From Hydractinia symbiolongicarpus (Eukaryota > Cnidaria > Hydrozoa > Anthoathecata > Hydractiniidae): a DNA stretch of 64,000 nt. Shown piece after piece: positions 24,601-38,200 of the stretch. A model generated the notes under the pieces. The model did not search any database. It had not been told where the DNA came from and worked only from the letters and a program-made list of their open reading frames with translations. How positions within the stretch are numbered: the first letter of the stretch is position 1; each line of letters begins with the position of its first letter. The DNA lies in contig NC_079879.1 of NCBI RefSeq assembly GCF_029227915.1, positions 20,290,501 to 20,354,500 on the forward strand, written 5' to 3'. The position numbers were made by a program, and so were the translations under genes.

Positions 24601-27335
24601 ATTAAAATTGGTAAATTATATTTTTTTGTAATCTTAGTTTTTCCATTTATTGTTTAAATACTTATTCAGAGTTTTTGATAGCACTGTAATGTTAATGCCA
24701 ATGTTCCACGAAATAATCTTTCTTTATTACACCTGACCTCTTTGTTTCAAGTGGATTCTTTCACTTACTGCTTTTTTACTTCAAATAACTCTCACATTAT
24801 ATTTACCCACATCACAACTTGTGATTTGGACTTGGAAGTTACGTCATCAATTTATTTAATACAGAGGAATTATTATGAAAGGTTTTGGAAAAGTGTTTGA
24901 TTTTTACTTAAAAATGAGGAAAAATTACATCTTTAGGCAATTTCCACCATTTTTAAATCACTGTAATCATAATATGCTTAAAATCCCTACGACAAATAAG
25001 GCCTTAGAAGTTTAAATTCCTTAGAAATTCTGTATGACTGTATGGATATTAATTCATGCATTTTTTTATTTATTCATTCATACACATTCGTTTAGGTGAG
25101 GGGCAATTTGGAAAAGTTTATTCAGCTGTAAATTTAGATACTGGTGATTTAATGGCAGTTAAACAGGTATTTGTTTATGTAACTTGCCGAATATTGGCTT
25201 TAGATGTATTTCTTACCCCCTCCTCTCTAATCAGACCTATTTTAAATTTTTACATTATATCCGTGGTACCCAGAGTAACAGTTATCTGATTAAACCAACC
25301 ACAAAACTCTCTGTGCTGTAAACTATTTCCTATAACACATTCAACGTAAACTCTTAGTTTGGTTTCTGTTTTACAGAGTTTGTATTTCCAATTTTTGCGA
25401 CTGATTAACTTTTTCTGGGTGCGAACACAACAATAGTCACACCAGTAGTGTGAGGTGATAACCTTCTAAAACTAAAATCTTACAAAGTAAGTTTTTATCT
25501 GTGACACACTTAAAAAATATATCTACCAACTTAGATTCGTTTTAACCCACATGACTATGGAGCAATACAAGAGATTGCTGATGAGATCACTAACATCCAA
25601 GCTGTTCAACACGACAGTCTGGTCAAATACTTTGGTGTGGAAGTTCATAAGGTACGTGTAAACGGGTTACATAGCTTATGATGAAGAATGGATTTTTGAG
25701 AGTTAAGGTTGTTGTCCTATAAAAATCTTCAAAGGTTTTGTTTTCTTATTTCTGTTAGAACTACTTTTATAGTTTATTGCTGCTAAAAAGCCATACTTGC
25801 AAATCAAGCTAAAAAGTTTACAAAAAAATGGGAAAGACAATTTCCTTAGGATTTATTGTACATTTTTTTTAGTATAGGTATTTAACTTTAGTAATCCTTT
25901 CTGAGATAAACAAAAGCGTTCTTTTTTTTTTATTAGGATGAAATGTTAATATTCATGGAAAATTGTGGTGATGGAACCATAGCTGAAGTTGCCAAACTTG
26001 GGCTACCTGAATCAATTGTGCGTGTTTACACATATCAAATTGTGAAAGCTATCAACTTTTTACATCAAAATGGTATCATTCATAGAGACATTAAAGGTAT
26101 CTATCTGTAAAACAAGACTGTTTGTATTACATACATAACACGATTTAATAATATTACCACACTTGTTGTTTGGCAATCCTCAAAATATTTTCTTATGAAC
26201 AGACAGAGAGAATTAGACTATTATTATAGAAATACAAAAGAAAACGACATACATTTCAACAAGAGACTGACTCTATATACGCTCATAAACTTGCAAATAT
26301 TTTATATTAGGAGCGAATATCTTTTTATCATCAAGTGGGTTAATAAAGATTGGTGATTTTGGATCTGCAGTGAAGTTAAAGGATGCTTTGTGTACCTCTG
26401 TAGGGGAAGTTTTTAATACTCGAGGCACGGCTGGTAAGACAAAATAAAGTATCATTTGTAATTGCATGCAAATGCCTGTTTTTGTAAACATGTATCATTT
26501 TTTCATAAGCAATTTGCGTTGTAGCTTAGAGCAGAAATGTGACATTGACAGCTAGATATCTTTACTAGTTTTCCTTAGACCATGTTTATTGTGTAACATG
26601 ATTCCATCAACATTGATAAGCTATGCTACTTCCCACTTCGATATGTTAACATTGTTTATCTTTTTAGCATTCATGGCTCCAGAAGTTATAACACTTGATA
26701 AAGGAAGAGGATATGGAAGAGCTGCAGATATATGGAGTTTGGGTTGTGTGGTGATTGAAATGACCACTGGAAAGGTACTTATTCATGTGTACTTGTAACA
26801 TTAGGCCTTTGTGAATCAATTTTTTATACATATAACATCAATGCATGCATGCTAAATGAGTTGATTTACATGTACTTGTCTTGTACTGTGCATCCTATTG
26901 TCGAAGGCTTGAGCATAAGCTAGTATGTGGCCGAAAGTGTAGGATAAATTAAAATGATTGCGTTGTCAAAAAAATAATCCTTGGCTATCGGGCATTTTTT
27001 GTTCTTAAAAACAAGAAAAAATGTATGTTTAGTTAATATTCTATAACTTTTAGCAAACATTTCCACAACAACAATAGCAAAGGTTTTCATGTTTTTTCTA
27101 TTGTTGCATCTATTTCTATCGTTCCTCACATTTTTATTAGCAACCATGGTCAGAGTATGACAACATTTATGCAATAATGTACAAAGTTGGTGATGGGCAG
27201 CATCCACTAATACCTGAGCACTTGAGCGATGAAGGGAAGCACTTCTTGAAAGTCTGTTTCCTGCATGATGCTAATGAAAGATGGACAGCTCATATGCTGG
27301 AGGATCATCTATTTCTTAAGATACCAACTGCTTGA
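12671..27335 (+). CDS. MAP3K4: MAP3K4 (MEKK4) orthologue, 21 exons
   Basis: This is a MAP kinase kinase kinase that activates the p38 and JNK branches in response to stress and GADD45. Exons: 12671-13528, 16201-16891, 17066-17685, 17846-18007, 18744-18900 (start may be one base off), 19246-19540, 19985-20046, 20720-20900, 21863-22012, 22733-22894, 23118-23251, 23387-23468, 23578-23656, 23838-24074, 24365-24610, 25096-25166, 25535-25651, 25937-26096, 26311-26433, 26668-26774, 27141-27335. All are bounded by AG/GT with matching phases, giving about 1629 residues against 1608 in human. An in-frame TAA at 12644 supports the start. The long N-terminal part carries family signatures such as WLELQAW, RASKALGFAK-like [17 protein letters not shown] and TRPRWAAQG. 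The kinase domain (about residues 1366-1629) keeps the glycine loop GEGQFGKVY, the lysine in MAVK, HRDIKGANIF, DFG and APE, so it should be active. Introns hold a long inverted-repeat element, a hairpin and Helitron pieces. Confidence 0.95.
14231..16188. mobile_element. Candidate 1.9-kb DNA transposon in MAP3K4 intron 1
   Basis: The left end (from AACATCGCGATCC at 14231) and the reverse complement of the right end (from AATATCGCGTATCGTGCG near 16188) align imperfectly over about 80 bases. They share CGAC/CAAC blocks, GATAGC and T-runs. Both ends are rich in CGCGAT, unlike the interior, which is very AT-rich. No transposase frame is visible, and no clear target duplication was seen, so this would be a decayed or non-autonomous element. 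It fills most of intron 1. Confidence 0.4.
14680..14840. repeat. Three degenerate tandem units of about 52 bp
   Basis: The motif TTCTTAAG followed by AAAATGCGATCTAAAAA and a TCTATC stretch recurs three times. The GCGATCTAAA anchors are at 14701, 14752 and 14805. The units lie inside the candidate transposon in MAP3K4 intron 1. Confidence 0.7.
20277..20333. repeat. Long near-perfect hairpin in a MAP3K4 intron
   Basis: Two 26-base arms (20277-20302 and 20308-20333) are inverted copies with one mismatch, separated by the loop TTTTG. The arm core is TTCTTTTTCCATGGG. It lies in the intron between exons 7 and 8, about 125 bases from a Helitron-like element. It may be a palindromic transposon tip or simply a fold-back sequence. 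Confidence 0.9.
20458..20560 (-). mobile_element. 103-bp Helitron-like miniature element
   Basis: On the minus strand it starts TCTATATTATAATACCCG after an A. It ends with the hairpin CCCGTGGATTTTTCCATGGG, then CTAACGACTAG followed by T. This is the cleanest copy in the window and shows the full Helitron signature: TC start, hairpin about seven bases before CTAG, insertion between A and T. It is intronic in MAP3K4. Confidence 0.7.
21022..21050 (-). mobile_element. Helitron-like 3' end fragment
   Basis: On the minus strand a GGTGGACTTTTCCATAGG hairpin is followed by CTTATAGACTAG and T. The matching TC start is not obvious nearby, but a GACAGACAGACACACAC stretch at about 21450 may mark the other side of a longer, decayed copy. 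Confidence 0.4.
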
Positions 27336-29227
27336 TCGCTGTGAGTACAACATGTCTCAGTTATAAATAGAGCCCTTCTAGCTCAAATTCTGTGGTATTT
27401 TAGCTGTAGTGTAAAAAAATGAATTGTGTTTTGTAGTTTTATATTGTATATTGATTTATTTTCTAGTAACTTGAAAACCCTGAAGATTCCAGTAAATATC
27501 AATGGATCTTGCGGTAAAGAAGTAGTCAAAGATGTTAAATTTATGATTAAAAAAAAAAAAAACTCAGAGATTTGGAAGGCCTGTAAATATTGGTTATGCA
27601 CTTTAATTTTCTGATGTATTTTCTATTTTATCCTTGTTTAATATATGTATATTGTGAATAATTTATTTTTTTAACAGCAGTAAATTCTTTTCATTAAGTT
27701 TCCAAAATTTTGAGCTATATATTTTTCTTTCACTCATCAAGTTAAGTTTAGGTTGTTCGCTCTCCGACGTATGTATGCTTTCATTATGTGTGTTGCACAT
27801 TTATATGAAATACATTAAATTTTATTTATTGATTGAAACTTATTTTTAAAGTAAAATTTTTAATGAAATTTCAAGGTTTTTACAATTTTGTTAATTTGTT
27901 TTAATGTTCCACTGTAAAATACCAAAGCCCAGAATGCATGAGAATAAATTTTTTTTAGAGGTTGTTATTCCGAAGTTGTCAAGACTAAAATGTTTGATAC
28001 TTTTGAATTTGATTTTACACATTTGCAGTTCAATTTAAATCATTGTTTAAGTGAATTGAAAGTTTAACGTAAGCCAGTTTTATGATATGATTTCGCAGAA
28101 GTGTAGTGTTCTTTTTTGTGTGTTTTTATGTTACCATTTTAATAATGGTACCATGCAAACCTCTGTTAATATGAGCCATAAACCAACCCTATAATTTTAT
28201 TTATTTTGCAGCAGTCGGGTAATAGTCTAAATTTCAGACCTAATGTTGTTTTGGTTTTTTTTAAAAAGTTTAGATTTCAAATTTTGTAGTTAAATTTTGT
28301 ATTACTTTTAACTCTTTACATTCTGTACTTGTTCGTAAACCTTTTTAGTGTTTTAAGGTTTTATGATGACAACTTTATTTGTTATATTTATGACATGTCT
28401 AGTTTTTAATTTATTTTTATGTTTATGCTACGTATTTTATATTAACTTTGTACCCTTTTTATGTTGGCCTTAGTTAATTTCCCCTAAAGAAAAAATTTTG
28501 CATAGACAGTCTGATTAAATGCAAGAAATAATGTCTTTATTTGGAATTTTTATCATCGATTCTTAACTTGAACCGCTATTACCTTACTATGCACTGTATC
28601 ATATTCTGTATGATTTTTGTCATTTTTTGACACTGGAGTATTGTATTAGTGCACATGAACGGTTTGTTTATTGTAAAACAAAATTCATTAATGATTCTAT
28701 TTGAATTTCCACGAGTTTTGTTTAATATTTGAATCAGCTTCATAAAATGTTGTCATGTTTTTTGTTTGTCTCTGCATAATCCGCTCTGTAAGTCGTAGTA
28801 AGTGACACAAGTTTGAATCTTAATTTACGCTAGTGTAATGGTTTTCAAAATCTGTCAATATTTCTCAAGTTTTGTTTTGGTTTATTCGTTTTATTAGTTC
28901 ATTTTATTCTGGTCTGAGCTTTGATATATATATATATATAGGAGATTCACTAACATTTTTTATCAATCAATTTCCTCATTTGTGGATTTGTGGATTTAAA
29001 TTCGCAACAGTGGCCATGTCAAGAAAATTTCAAGAAATTTCATGAGTTATTCCTTAACTAGAAAACTTTGCAGTTGTCAATTTTTAAATATGTATTCACT
29101 TTGGTATTTCTTTAACGTGGTCAGTCATGTCAATATGGCTGAATTGGGTTAGAAATTTACAAGGTTACGAGAGAGCTAACACCATAAATCTATTGATATA
29201 ATAAATTCAATATCTTTTCCATAGATC
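27336..29227. other. MAP3K4 3' region and intergenic stretch
   Basis: The MAP3K4 3' untranslated region probably runs to the AATAAA at 27943-27948. The rest is very AT-rich with no supported exon. A (TA)n run lies near 28924-28940. The open frame at 27426-27614 has no splice sites or recognisable content. The promoter of the CRYZL1-like gene should lie at the right end. Confidence 0.5.
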
Positions 29228-32200
29228 ATGCTTAATAAGAAAGTAGTAGTGAAGTACACCACTGATGGATTCACAGAATATTCATTAAAAGAACAGGTTT
29301 TACCTTAAATTCAATTAAATTGTACCAACCTTCAAAAGACTAGTAAAGCCAACATCTAACCCTTTTTTCCTATCATAATATCTTCTGGTTGTATAGGAAT
29401 TCAGGGCGTTCACTCTGTCGAAATGACAGAAATTTTCAGAAAATCGTGAAAGTGTCGGAAAAATATTAGCAATGTCTTTGAGTTTTACGGAAAATATCAG
29501 GAGTCAGAGTCAGCATTATTTTTCAAAGCAATCAGCATGCTTTACTAAATTTACAATCTTAGGGCTAATTTGGTAAATGTGAAATGTTGCCAAACCAATA
29601 GGTAGAATAACCAGGGAAAGGTCTGGAATTTTGGTCAAAAAATGTCAGAAAAGTGTCAGGATATCAGAAAAGTATAGAGCTAATATTTAGTTTGCACCTA
29701 GCTTAACCAACATCCTTATTAATATTTTCTTTTACTACCCTTTATAAATTATTTTTAGGAAAACAAAACAAATCTTGATTTCTAGGTAGAAGATGTTACA
29801 CTTGGCGAGCATGAGGTTTTGGTGAAAATTAATTCGTGCGGTCTCTCCATAGTGAGAGAAAAGGTGAATATTATTTTCACGACAAATCTTCTGCAACACA
29901 GGCAAAACGTGTAAATCCCCCAATATAGATGTTTTGACTCCAATCTTTTGCATGTTCAAATTAACGGACATGACTGAAACAGAAATAAATTTACATTGTT
30001 TGATTTAAAAGTAAATATAAGTCTTATATAAAAGATGATTTCCATCCATTACAAAAACATGTTTGCATATCCACATATATTTTCCAAGGTTGATGAAGAT
30101 AATCTTCATGTTTGTGAAACATCTTTTTTCTCCTTTTATAAGTTGTACATATATTCTCTGTTTGTTAACCACTATAGACTATCAAACAATTCAGTAAAGC
30201 AACAACTGAAGGCCATTACCCAGTTGGTCATGAAATATCAGGAACTGTTGAGTCTAGTAGGTATCATCTTAAATAATCAAAAAAATTACTTCTTCATCTC
30301 ATTTAAGTATTTAGCTACAAAATTTAAACTAGACATAAATATTTTGTCATAGCTACCATCAATATTTTATATTTTTAGTGCGACATAACCTTTAAATATT
30401 TTCATGGTCAACTTCTTTATAAAAGAGGAATAACTATAAAAAAACAAAAACAATATACCCTATTCTTTATTCATTAATTTCTACAACAGTTTCTAGAGCC
30501 ATAAAAAAACATATGTTTAAGGTGGTCTTTAGTTTTAGTATTAAAGGTCTTTTATTTATTTTACTGAAATTATGTGTGTAACTGATGTTTTGTGACAATT
30601 TTCGAGTTTTTGTTTATTGGCACTTGACCAGTGCAGTAATACAAATCTATTTTATTTAAGTTATATATTTGAAAATCTTTTTCAAAGATCCTGAGTGACA
30701 GAACTAATGTCAAAATTTTTTGTAACAGGGCAATGCCTAGTTGAATATAAGTTTTTTAGAGATTTTTTTTATTTAAATTGCAAAAAGCAGCCATCTTTGA
30801 AGTTAAGTTTACCAATGATGCTGTTGAAAAGAAACATGAATAGTTAATTTCTTCATTATTATCACTACATGTTTTCTTAAATTCTGTTTAGTTGGATCCA
30901 AAGTGACATTGTGCAAAAGTGAAGATGATGTAGCTAGTATGTTCTGTTTTTTCAATAATGTTGTGTTCTGTCTAAACTATAATGAACGTGTTTAACGTGA
31001 GAGCTGTGATTTTTGAACAAAACAGATCACGCTGTTTTATGCATTTTATGTTTATCTGCATTAAGTAACTAAAACTTTTAGATATTTTTATTATTCTTTG
31101 GAAAACAAACTGTCCAGAAACTTTTTAATTTCGATGTTTTAAATGATTGAACTTTTTATTTGGCCTAATGTTTCCAATTCATAATGAAGTAAAAGTTCAT
31201 AGATATATATCAGCAGTCTAATATCAAGATGGGCTTACTATTACGTTAGTTAGTAATGTAAAAAGTAATCATGAAATACTTCCATTTTTTGAGCTTTTCT
31301 TTGCTTAGCTATTTCACATTGCATTTTTAGGGATTTAAAAATGTAAGTTGTAATTGGTCTGAAATTTGCTCCTAAATTAAAATATTTTTTTTGTTTTTGG
31401 TTAAATAACTAATCAATTTTTTTCAAGGGTTATTTTTCAGCAAAACACAAACCCTTCTTTCTCATAATGCTTATTTCTCCAAAGCCTTGAATGATTAGTG
31501 GCACGCCCAGCCATTAGATAACCGTTCTCCCTATAGAATCTCCTACATATAGTTGATTATCTTTATGTAGGTTTTCTTCCAATATCATCAGAATATTCTG
31601 GTTGTGGAACATATTGTGTATTATCAGAGTTTGACATTGGTATGTTGGGTTGTTAAAAAGTAATTTGTATTCACGTAGTAAATAGATTTTTATTAATCTC
31701 AATCACACTTGTATATCACTAAAAATCTTTTTATTACCGTACAAAACTCCTCCTGTCACTATAGAAAACCTAAAGTGATTATTAAACAACTGTTTGACCA
31801 GTAAATTTATACTTTCCTCTTAATGCAGCACATTAAATATTATTTGTTTATTACAAACGTTTTCCGTTAACATTGTGAAATAGATAAAAGTCGACTTGAT
31901 ACATGCCAAAGCAGCAACAGTACTTTATTACGAATACTTATCTCTTTTTATTAAAACAGATTTTTGTCTCTCTTACTTCTTGTATTTTCCATTCTGTTTA
32001 GTTGTGAAACCTGACAAAGTGAGTCATGTTGATGCTGCTTGCTGTATTGGCGATGCTGTTAAAGCCTACACGGCTTTATTATACCAAGCTAAGATGTCAA
32101 GTGGTGAAACAGTCGTTGTTACCGGTGCTGCAAGTGTAAGGAAACACTGTTGACTGATATTCATAAGGATTGACTTTTGGACATAATTGCAAGGCTTGTA

Positions 32201-35200
32201 CATGTATTTTAACAGGGCTGAGAAACTTTTTTGTAGGAATCTGTCTTTTTTAAAGGCGAAAATAAATATATTCTAAATATTTTAATGTCATTGTTGGTGT
32301 GTTCATAAATTTGGAGATAAAGCTCCACAATGTTTTTGACATATAGAAAATAAACATGTTTCCACGTTTCCCTAAAATTATTTATATCAGTTGCAAGATG
32401 GAATGTCCTGAATAGCTTGAAATTTAAAAAAGCTTTAAAAGAAAATCTGAAAATTCTTCTCTTTTTTATTCTTCTTTAATTTAAAGTCTTGAAAAACACA
32501 CGTTGACTGTTCACATGCAGCATTGATAAAGCTGTCATGAAGAAAAAAATATAAGTTTGAGGCTCAAAGCTTTTGGGTGTGTATAATCGGAAATAAAAAA
32601 TCGGAACAAGTAAAAATAGCTCGAGAAATAAAAATTTTGATGTAACTATACATGTGTTAAGTTTCAAATTTTCTTTTCTGAAAATCCTCTTGGCATTCTG
32701 TTACTGCAAATATCATTTAGGCCTCAGGTTTTTTTTGACAACTTGTAAGCCTTTATTCAAAAATATTTCAACCGATAACGAAAGTGTGGACGGTGTGTCA
32801 AGGAAAATTCTGTATAATTTGTAGAACTCAATTGAGACAACTCAATTATTCTAAAGGAATCTTAAAATATTTTTTACCCTAAATTTTAAATAAAAAAATA
32901 TCAGATATGCGCACTATTCACAGTTCTCCAAGCATTGAAAAATATTTTTTAGCCAGGTAATAACTATTACGAATCCAGTTAAAACCGTTTTTTTTTACTT
33001 AAATGTTTAATAATTCCAACTATTGGTTTTTTAAGTTTTATCCCGCCATAAACGGCAGAGCGTCACAAGGTATGGTCAAAGTAAATCCAGTTTTTATTAA
33101 CTCAATACTAATACTTGTAGGGGTATGGCATAATCGCAACGCAATTGGCTCAATATTGGGGAGCGAAGGTTAGTCTTCTTTATCTATTTCTGTATTTTTA
33201 AGTCTTTTGAATAACAGTTGTATGTCTGACGGTCAAAACCACGTCATGCTGAACCACGCATGAAATCTTGAAGCTACAACAAATACGAAGTAGTTTTATC
33301 GACTTTGCTGAGATGGGGGAATTCCTGTGGATTTTTCCACGTGCTATCGATTAGTTTTTAAAATCAACAGAAATGTTTGTTTTTTATATTATTATTAGTA
33401 TTGAAAGTTTATACATTTAAAAAGTAGTATTGATAAAATGAAAGACAGTGATAAATATATAGTGGACTTCACAGTGATTACAATCTAAATAACTAGGGAG
33501 AGTTTGATATACTGGAAATATTTCTCCTAAAACTTTAGAATTTTACAGCTTTTTCAAAATCGCTAATTTTTTATTTGCGAAAATTTATACAAATAAGGTT
33601 CGTTCACCTTTCTGAAAAAATCCAACTACTATCTTCCTTTTCTTTCTTGCAGGTTATTGTAGCGGGTTCAACAGATGAAGAACTGACTTTCTTAAAAAGC
33701 CTGGAGCCTCCTGCCGGTGAGTAATCTCATATGCTCGATCACGTATTTCAATGCCGGCAGATTGCAGCGAATATACAATGTTCATACCTCCTCAAGATGA
33801 CATAAAAATATATTTACTACCTAATCATATGAATTTTTATCTTTCTTATTTCACCCTAAATTTATGAGTTATTTCAATATATATTTCAATATATTTTGAA
33901 AAATCGTTGTTATTATGAGTTTTAATGCTATGGCATTACGCACGTTGGTTCAGTGAAAACAAAACTTCAGCTGTAGATAAGAGTTTTACAAGCAATGTGG
34001 TGAAGTATCATCGGCTTTAACAGAAAATTAAATTATTGACAAAGATAGCAGTATCTTAGAACCATTCAAAGATATTAAGTGAAATGAGAAATTTTTTTGA
34101 ACTCTTTCTTTGTTATCAACTCATATTTTCCCTTTTCTTTTGAAAAACCACATCTTCATTACCATGCTTTTTTTATGTAACAAGTATCTTCTTCACCATG
34201 CTTTTTTTTTCGTAAAACAATTCACTTTAAAATTTCCAGTAATACAATTGTAATGGCTTTTGCTTTACTTTGGGAACACGACCTATGATAATATATGTCT
34301 GTCATTCTGTACACACCATAGCTAAAACTGGATCACAAATCTGGCTAGCTAAAACATTGAAAATTAAAAACAATCTTTCGCCATAGTCACAACATGGTAA
34401 AAAAATTATCGCTGTAACTTTTCCTTTTTATGGAACTAAGCTGGACAAAGAAATATTGTAACTACATCAAAAATATTTCCAGCTTTTTCAGGCTGCTTTT
34501 AAACAGCGGCCACGTGTTTAAATAAAAATCTATTTAATTTGCTTAAAAAAATTTAAGTTGTTGGTATATGACCCCTAGTGGTTTGTTTTCGTAATTAATC
34601 TGCAAAACTAGTCGGTGGCCCGTGCATAAATCCACGAGTTCGCCCGTCCTTTATTTACCGCATTTTGTGCGTATTACTTCTGCGGTTACCATTCTGCATG
34701 ACTGACAGGCGTATACAGATATTAATATAGATATATGTAGCCACGACATAGAGTTGATGATGTGGCATTTCATTTTATTCGATTGTAGAGAGTCTTTAAA
34801 TAATTTCACATTGGACTTTTTTTTAGATCAAGTTGTAGATTTACGCAACAAGAGGAAAGATATTTTGTCAGTGTGTTTAGAAGAAACAGGTGGTGTTGGA
34901 GTGGACTGCTTTCTTGATAATGGAGGTTCGTTTGATTGATTAGTTTGTTTGTTTTAGTATTGATTGGTAAATAGAAAGATTCATAACTGCACATTTTACT
35001 GTTTTTTAAAAATAAGTAAAAAAGTTGAGCATAGTTGTCATTCTTAATTTAACGGTCGTTAAATTTAACAAATATGGGCATGTCTCTTAATATCAAGGAA
35101 AACATTATTGGAAACAAATAGAACGCTTTACATAGCTCGCTTTATAAAAAATGTAATCTAACTCGGTGAAATTCAAAGACAGGGAAATCTTGAACCGCAT

Positions 35201-38200
35201 TTAAATGTATTACTGCTTACAACAAATTATATCAGATATTCTCTTTGTGAATGTCTTATGTGATCATCCTCTTATTCGTGCACAGATAAATTAAAGTTCC
35301 CTTTTAATAAATACTGACTTTTAGTGTAAGTCGCTAAATTCAAAAATTGTCATATCGTTTCATAGCTCCTTCCGTGAAATAAAAGTGACTGGTATGTTTG
35401 AATGCAATGGTTTTAACACTTAAGTTTCGTTTTCATTTGACTGTATTTTCCCCTATAGTACAAAAAGGTTTTTTAGGCTAACAAGAAAAGTCTTGCGTTT
35501 TATGCGCAATAGCGGAAAAAGCTGCCAAATGGAAATGACACTTCATAGTACGCATCCTTTTTTAAAAAGCCTTTTTTTCAAGTTTGGAGTTAATTACCTT
35601 TTATGAAATTGAGCTGCGTTTAAATGCTGAAAAAGATGCCTAAGATGTTGGGCAGCGTTGGGTAGCCCAAATCATCCTCTTTCTAAAATATGAAAAGCAC
35701 TTGTCAAATTTTTTTTTTTTTTTTATTTTTTATTAATTAATTTATTTATAGTTGACAAATTTACAAGAAAATGTAGCTCTGAGGCTAATTAAAGTCAACT
35801 TTAAAAACACTAAAAACAATAAATAACTGAATATAAAAAATCTATAAGGAATACCGTATATACCATTTTTTTTTAAGTATTTTAAATAATATAAATAATA
35901 TGTCAAAAATATGTCAAGGCTATGTAGTGGTGGTTCCAGGAACTCAGTCAAACTTCCCAGGCAGGGGTCGAGAGAAAATAATATACAACCAGATAATAAG
36001 GCTAGAATATTCTCATATGATACCACCCCACCTAAACCGTCGCACCGCAAGACATGTTTAACTGAGTTCCCGCTCCACAACTGGCAAAGGAAGACAACGG
36101 GGAAACTAAAGAAAACCTAATTCAGGTATAAAAGTTTTGCATATTCTGCAAGGACAATGGTTTGGAATCCAGTTTCTTATTTTGTTTCTAAACTCAATTA
36201 AAGTACCAGCGTTCCGATACTCGTTAGGCAAAGAGTTCCAAAGCTTTAACCCAACATTAGACAGTGTTTCGATCCCATATCTCACTGAAAATATTTTGTT
36301 ACTCTTAAGTTTGTCCTTCCTCAAATTATACACTGGTTCAGGAAAAATAAAAATTTCATTCAACATTTCTGGACCTGTTTTTGTTTTAGCTTTATACAGC
36401 TCAGTAACAAGGATGCGTAAGTTCGTTTGGTGAATTGTAACGCTCCCATTTTTTGATAAAAGCTCTTCAAATGAGGATTGATAGTCTTGATAGATAATTC
36501 TTAGTGCTCTTTCATGTATATGGTTTATCCTATTGTTTAATTTACGACTGTGAAACATCCATACTAATGGACAGTACGAAAAATGACTAGTGACAAAAGC
36601 ATTAATAATCAGCTTTCGCTGGTCTAATGTCATGAAGGAAGATAACCTTGCAAGCGCACTAACTTTCTGGCCTGCCTTGTTACAGAGCTGATTAACATGT
36701 TCCTCGAAAGAAAGTTTGTGGTCTATGGTTATACCAAGCAGTTTCTCAGTTTGAGAATTGTTTAGAAGTTCATCACAAACTTTTAATCGTACATCAGTTT
36801 TGTTAGTAAAAAAATGTGATTTTTCTGGGTTGGCTTTCATACCGTTATTTTCAAACCAAGTAAATATTATAATTGCTGCATATTCAATCTTTTCAATAAC
36901 TTCGTTGATATTCTTTCCTATTGAAAATGGGGTTGTATCATCAGCATAGTTGACAATGTCCATATATGGGACAAAAAGGAAAAGGTCGCATAAAAATATA
37001 TTGAAAAGCAAAGGACCCAAAATTGATCCTTGCGGTACGCCGTATTTTATTTTTTTCCATGTACTATAATTGTTATTTATACGCACTCGCTGTTTCCTGT
37101 CAATTAGGTACGATTTTATAAACAGCAAAGAGTTCATATCAAAGCCATATGCATGAAGTTTTGCTAGTAATAGCTCGTGTGGTATGCAGTCAAATGCCTT
37201 AGACAAATCAGTTAAAAGCGCTCCAAATGTGCCACCTTTGTCAAGACTGTTTTTCCATTTTTCAATCATACTTATGAGGCATTGTTGTGAACTGTGCCCC
37301 TTGCGAAAACCAAATTGAAGTTTCGAAAATAATGGCTCGAAGAAGGTGTATATTTGGTCATACATGCATCTTTCATAGATTTTTGAGATGTTCGATAGGA
37401 CGCTTACAGGTCTATAGTTCGCCTTTTCAGTGCGCAGTCTTTTTTTGTGTGTAGGAGTAATATCTGCGTTTTTCAAAGATGTTGGAAATTCAGAACTTTT
37501 TAACGATTGATTAAAATTTTCAGTAATGAATTGGCTAAAAATATCACTGTTTTCTTTGATGATGTTAGTAGGAATATCATCTTTTTGCTGCGCCTTTTTT
37601 GGATCAAGTTTTCGAATGTATTTTTCAACATCTTCAAATGCAGTTTGTTTAAAAGAAAATTTTGTGTTGCTTTTTGCGCTTTTTCTTATCTTTTCTACAC
37701 TAGGATGAGATTTATATTTATGTATTATCGAATTTATTTGATCTTTGGGTCTGTTTTCATTACTTGAAGGTTGTATATTTGATGACTTTATGCCTAAATT
37801 TTCAACAACACTGCCAAAATAATTGTTGAATATTTCAGTAATATCTTTATCATGAGATATTGTAGTCCCATTTTCAACTAAGGTAATATTTTCACTTGTA
37901 ACTGTCTTGTTAGAGAAACATGGTTTTACTGTTTTCCAGAATAACCTATTGTCAGTTATATTTTTAACATTAAGGTTGTTGAAGAATTTGTATTTACTTT
38001 TTCTTATTAGTGAAACACAAAAATTCCTTTGTTTATTGTATGCTAATTTACTCTCTGGAGTTTTATCCTTCCTATGCTTATTTAAAAGTTTTGATCTCTT
38101 CATAATTGCCTTGTTTATTTCTTTACTCATAAAAGCTGCCTGATTATGACGTACATACCTTTTCTTTCGAGGAGCATGATTATCTAAGATGCTTAAAACA

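Noticed and set aside
27426-27614. A 62-residue plus-strand frame after the MAP3K4 stop
   Set aside because: It lies in the 3' untranslated region, includes a poly-A run read as lysines and has no match to MAP3K4.
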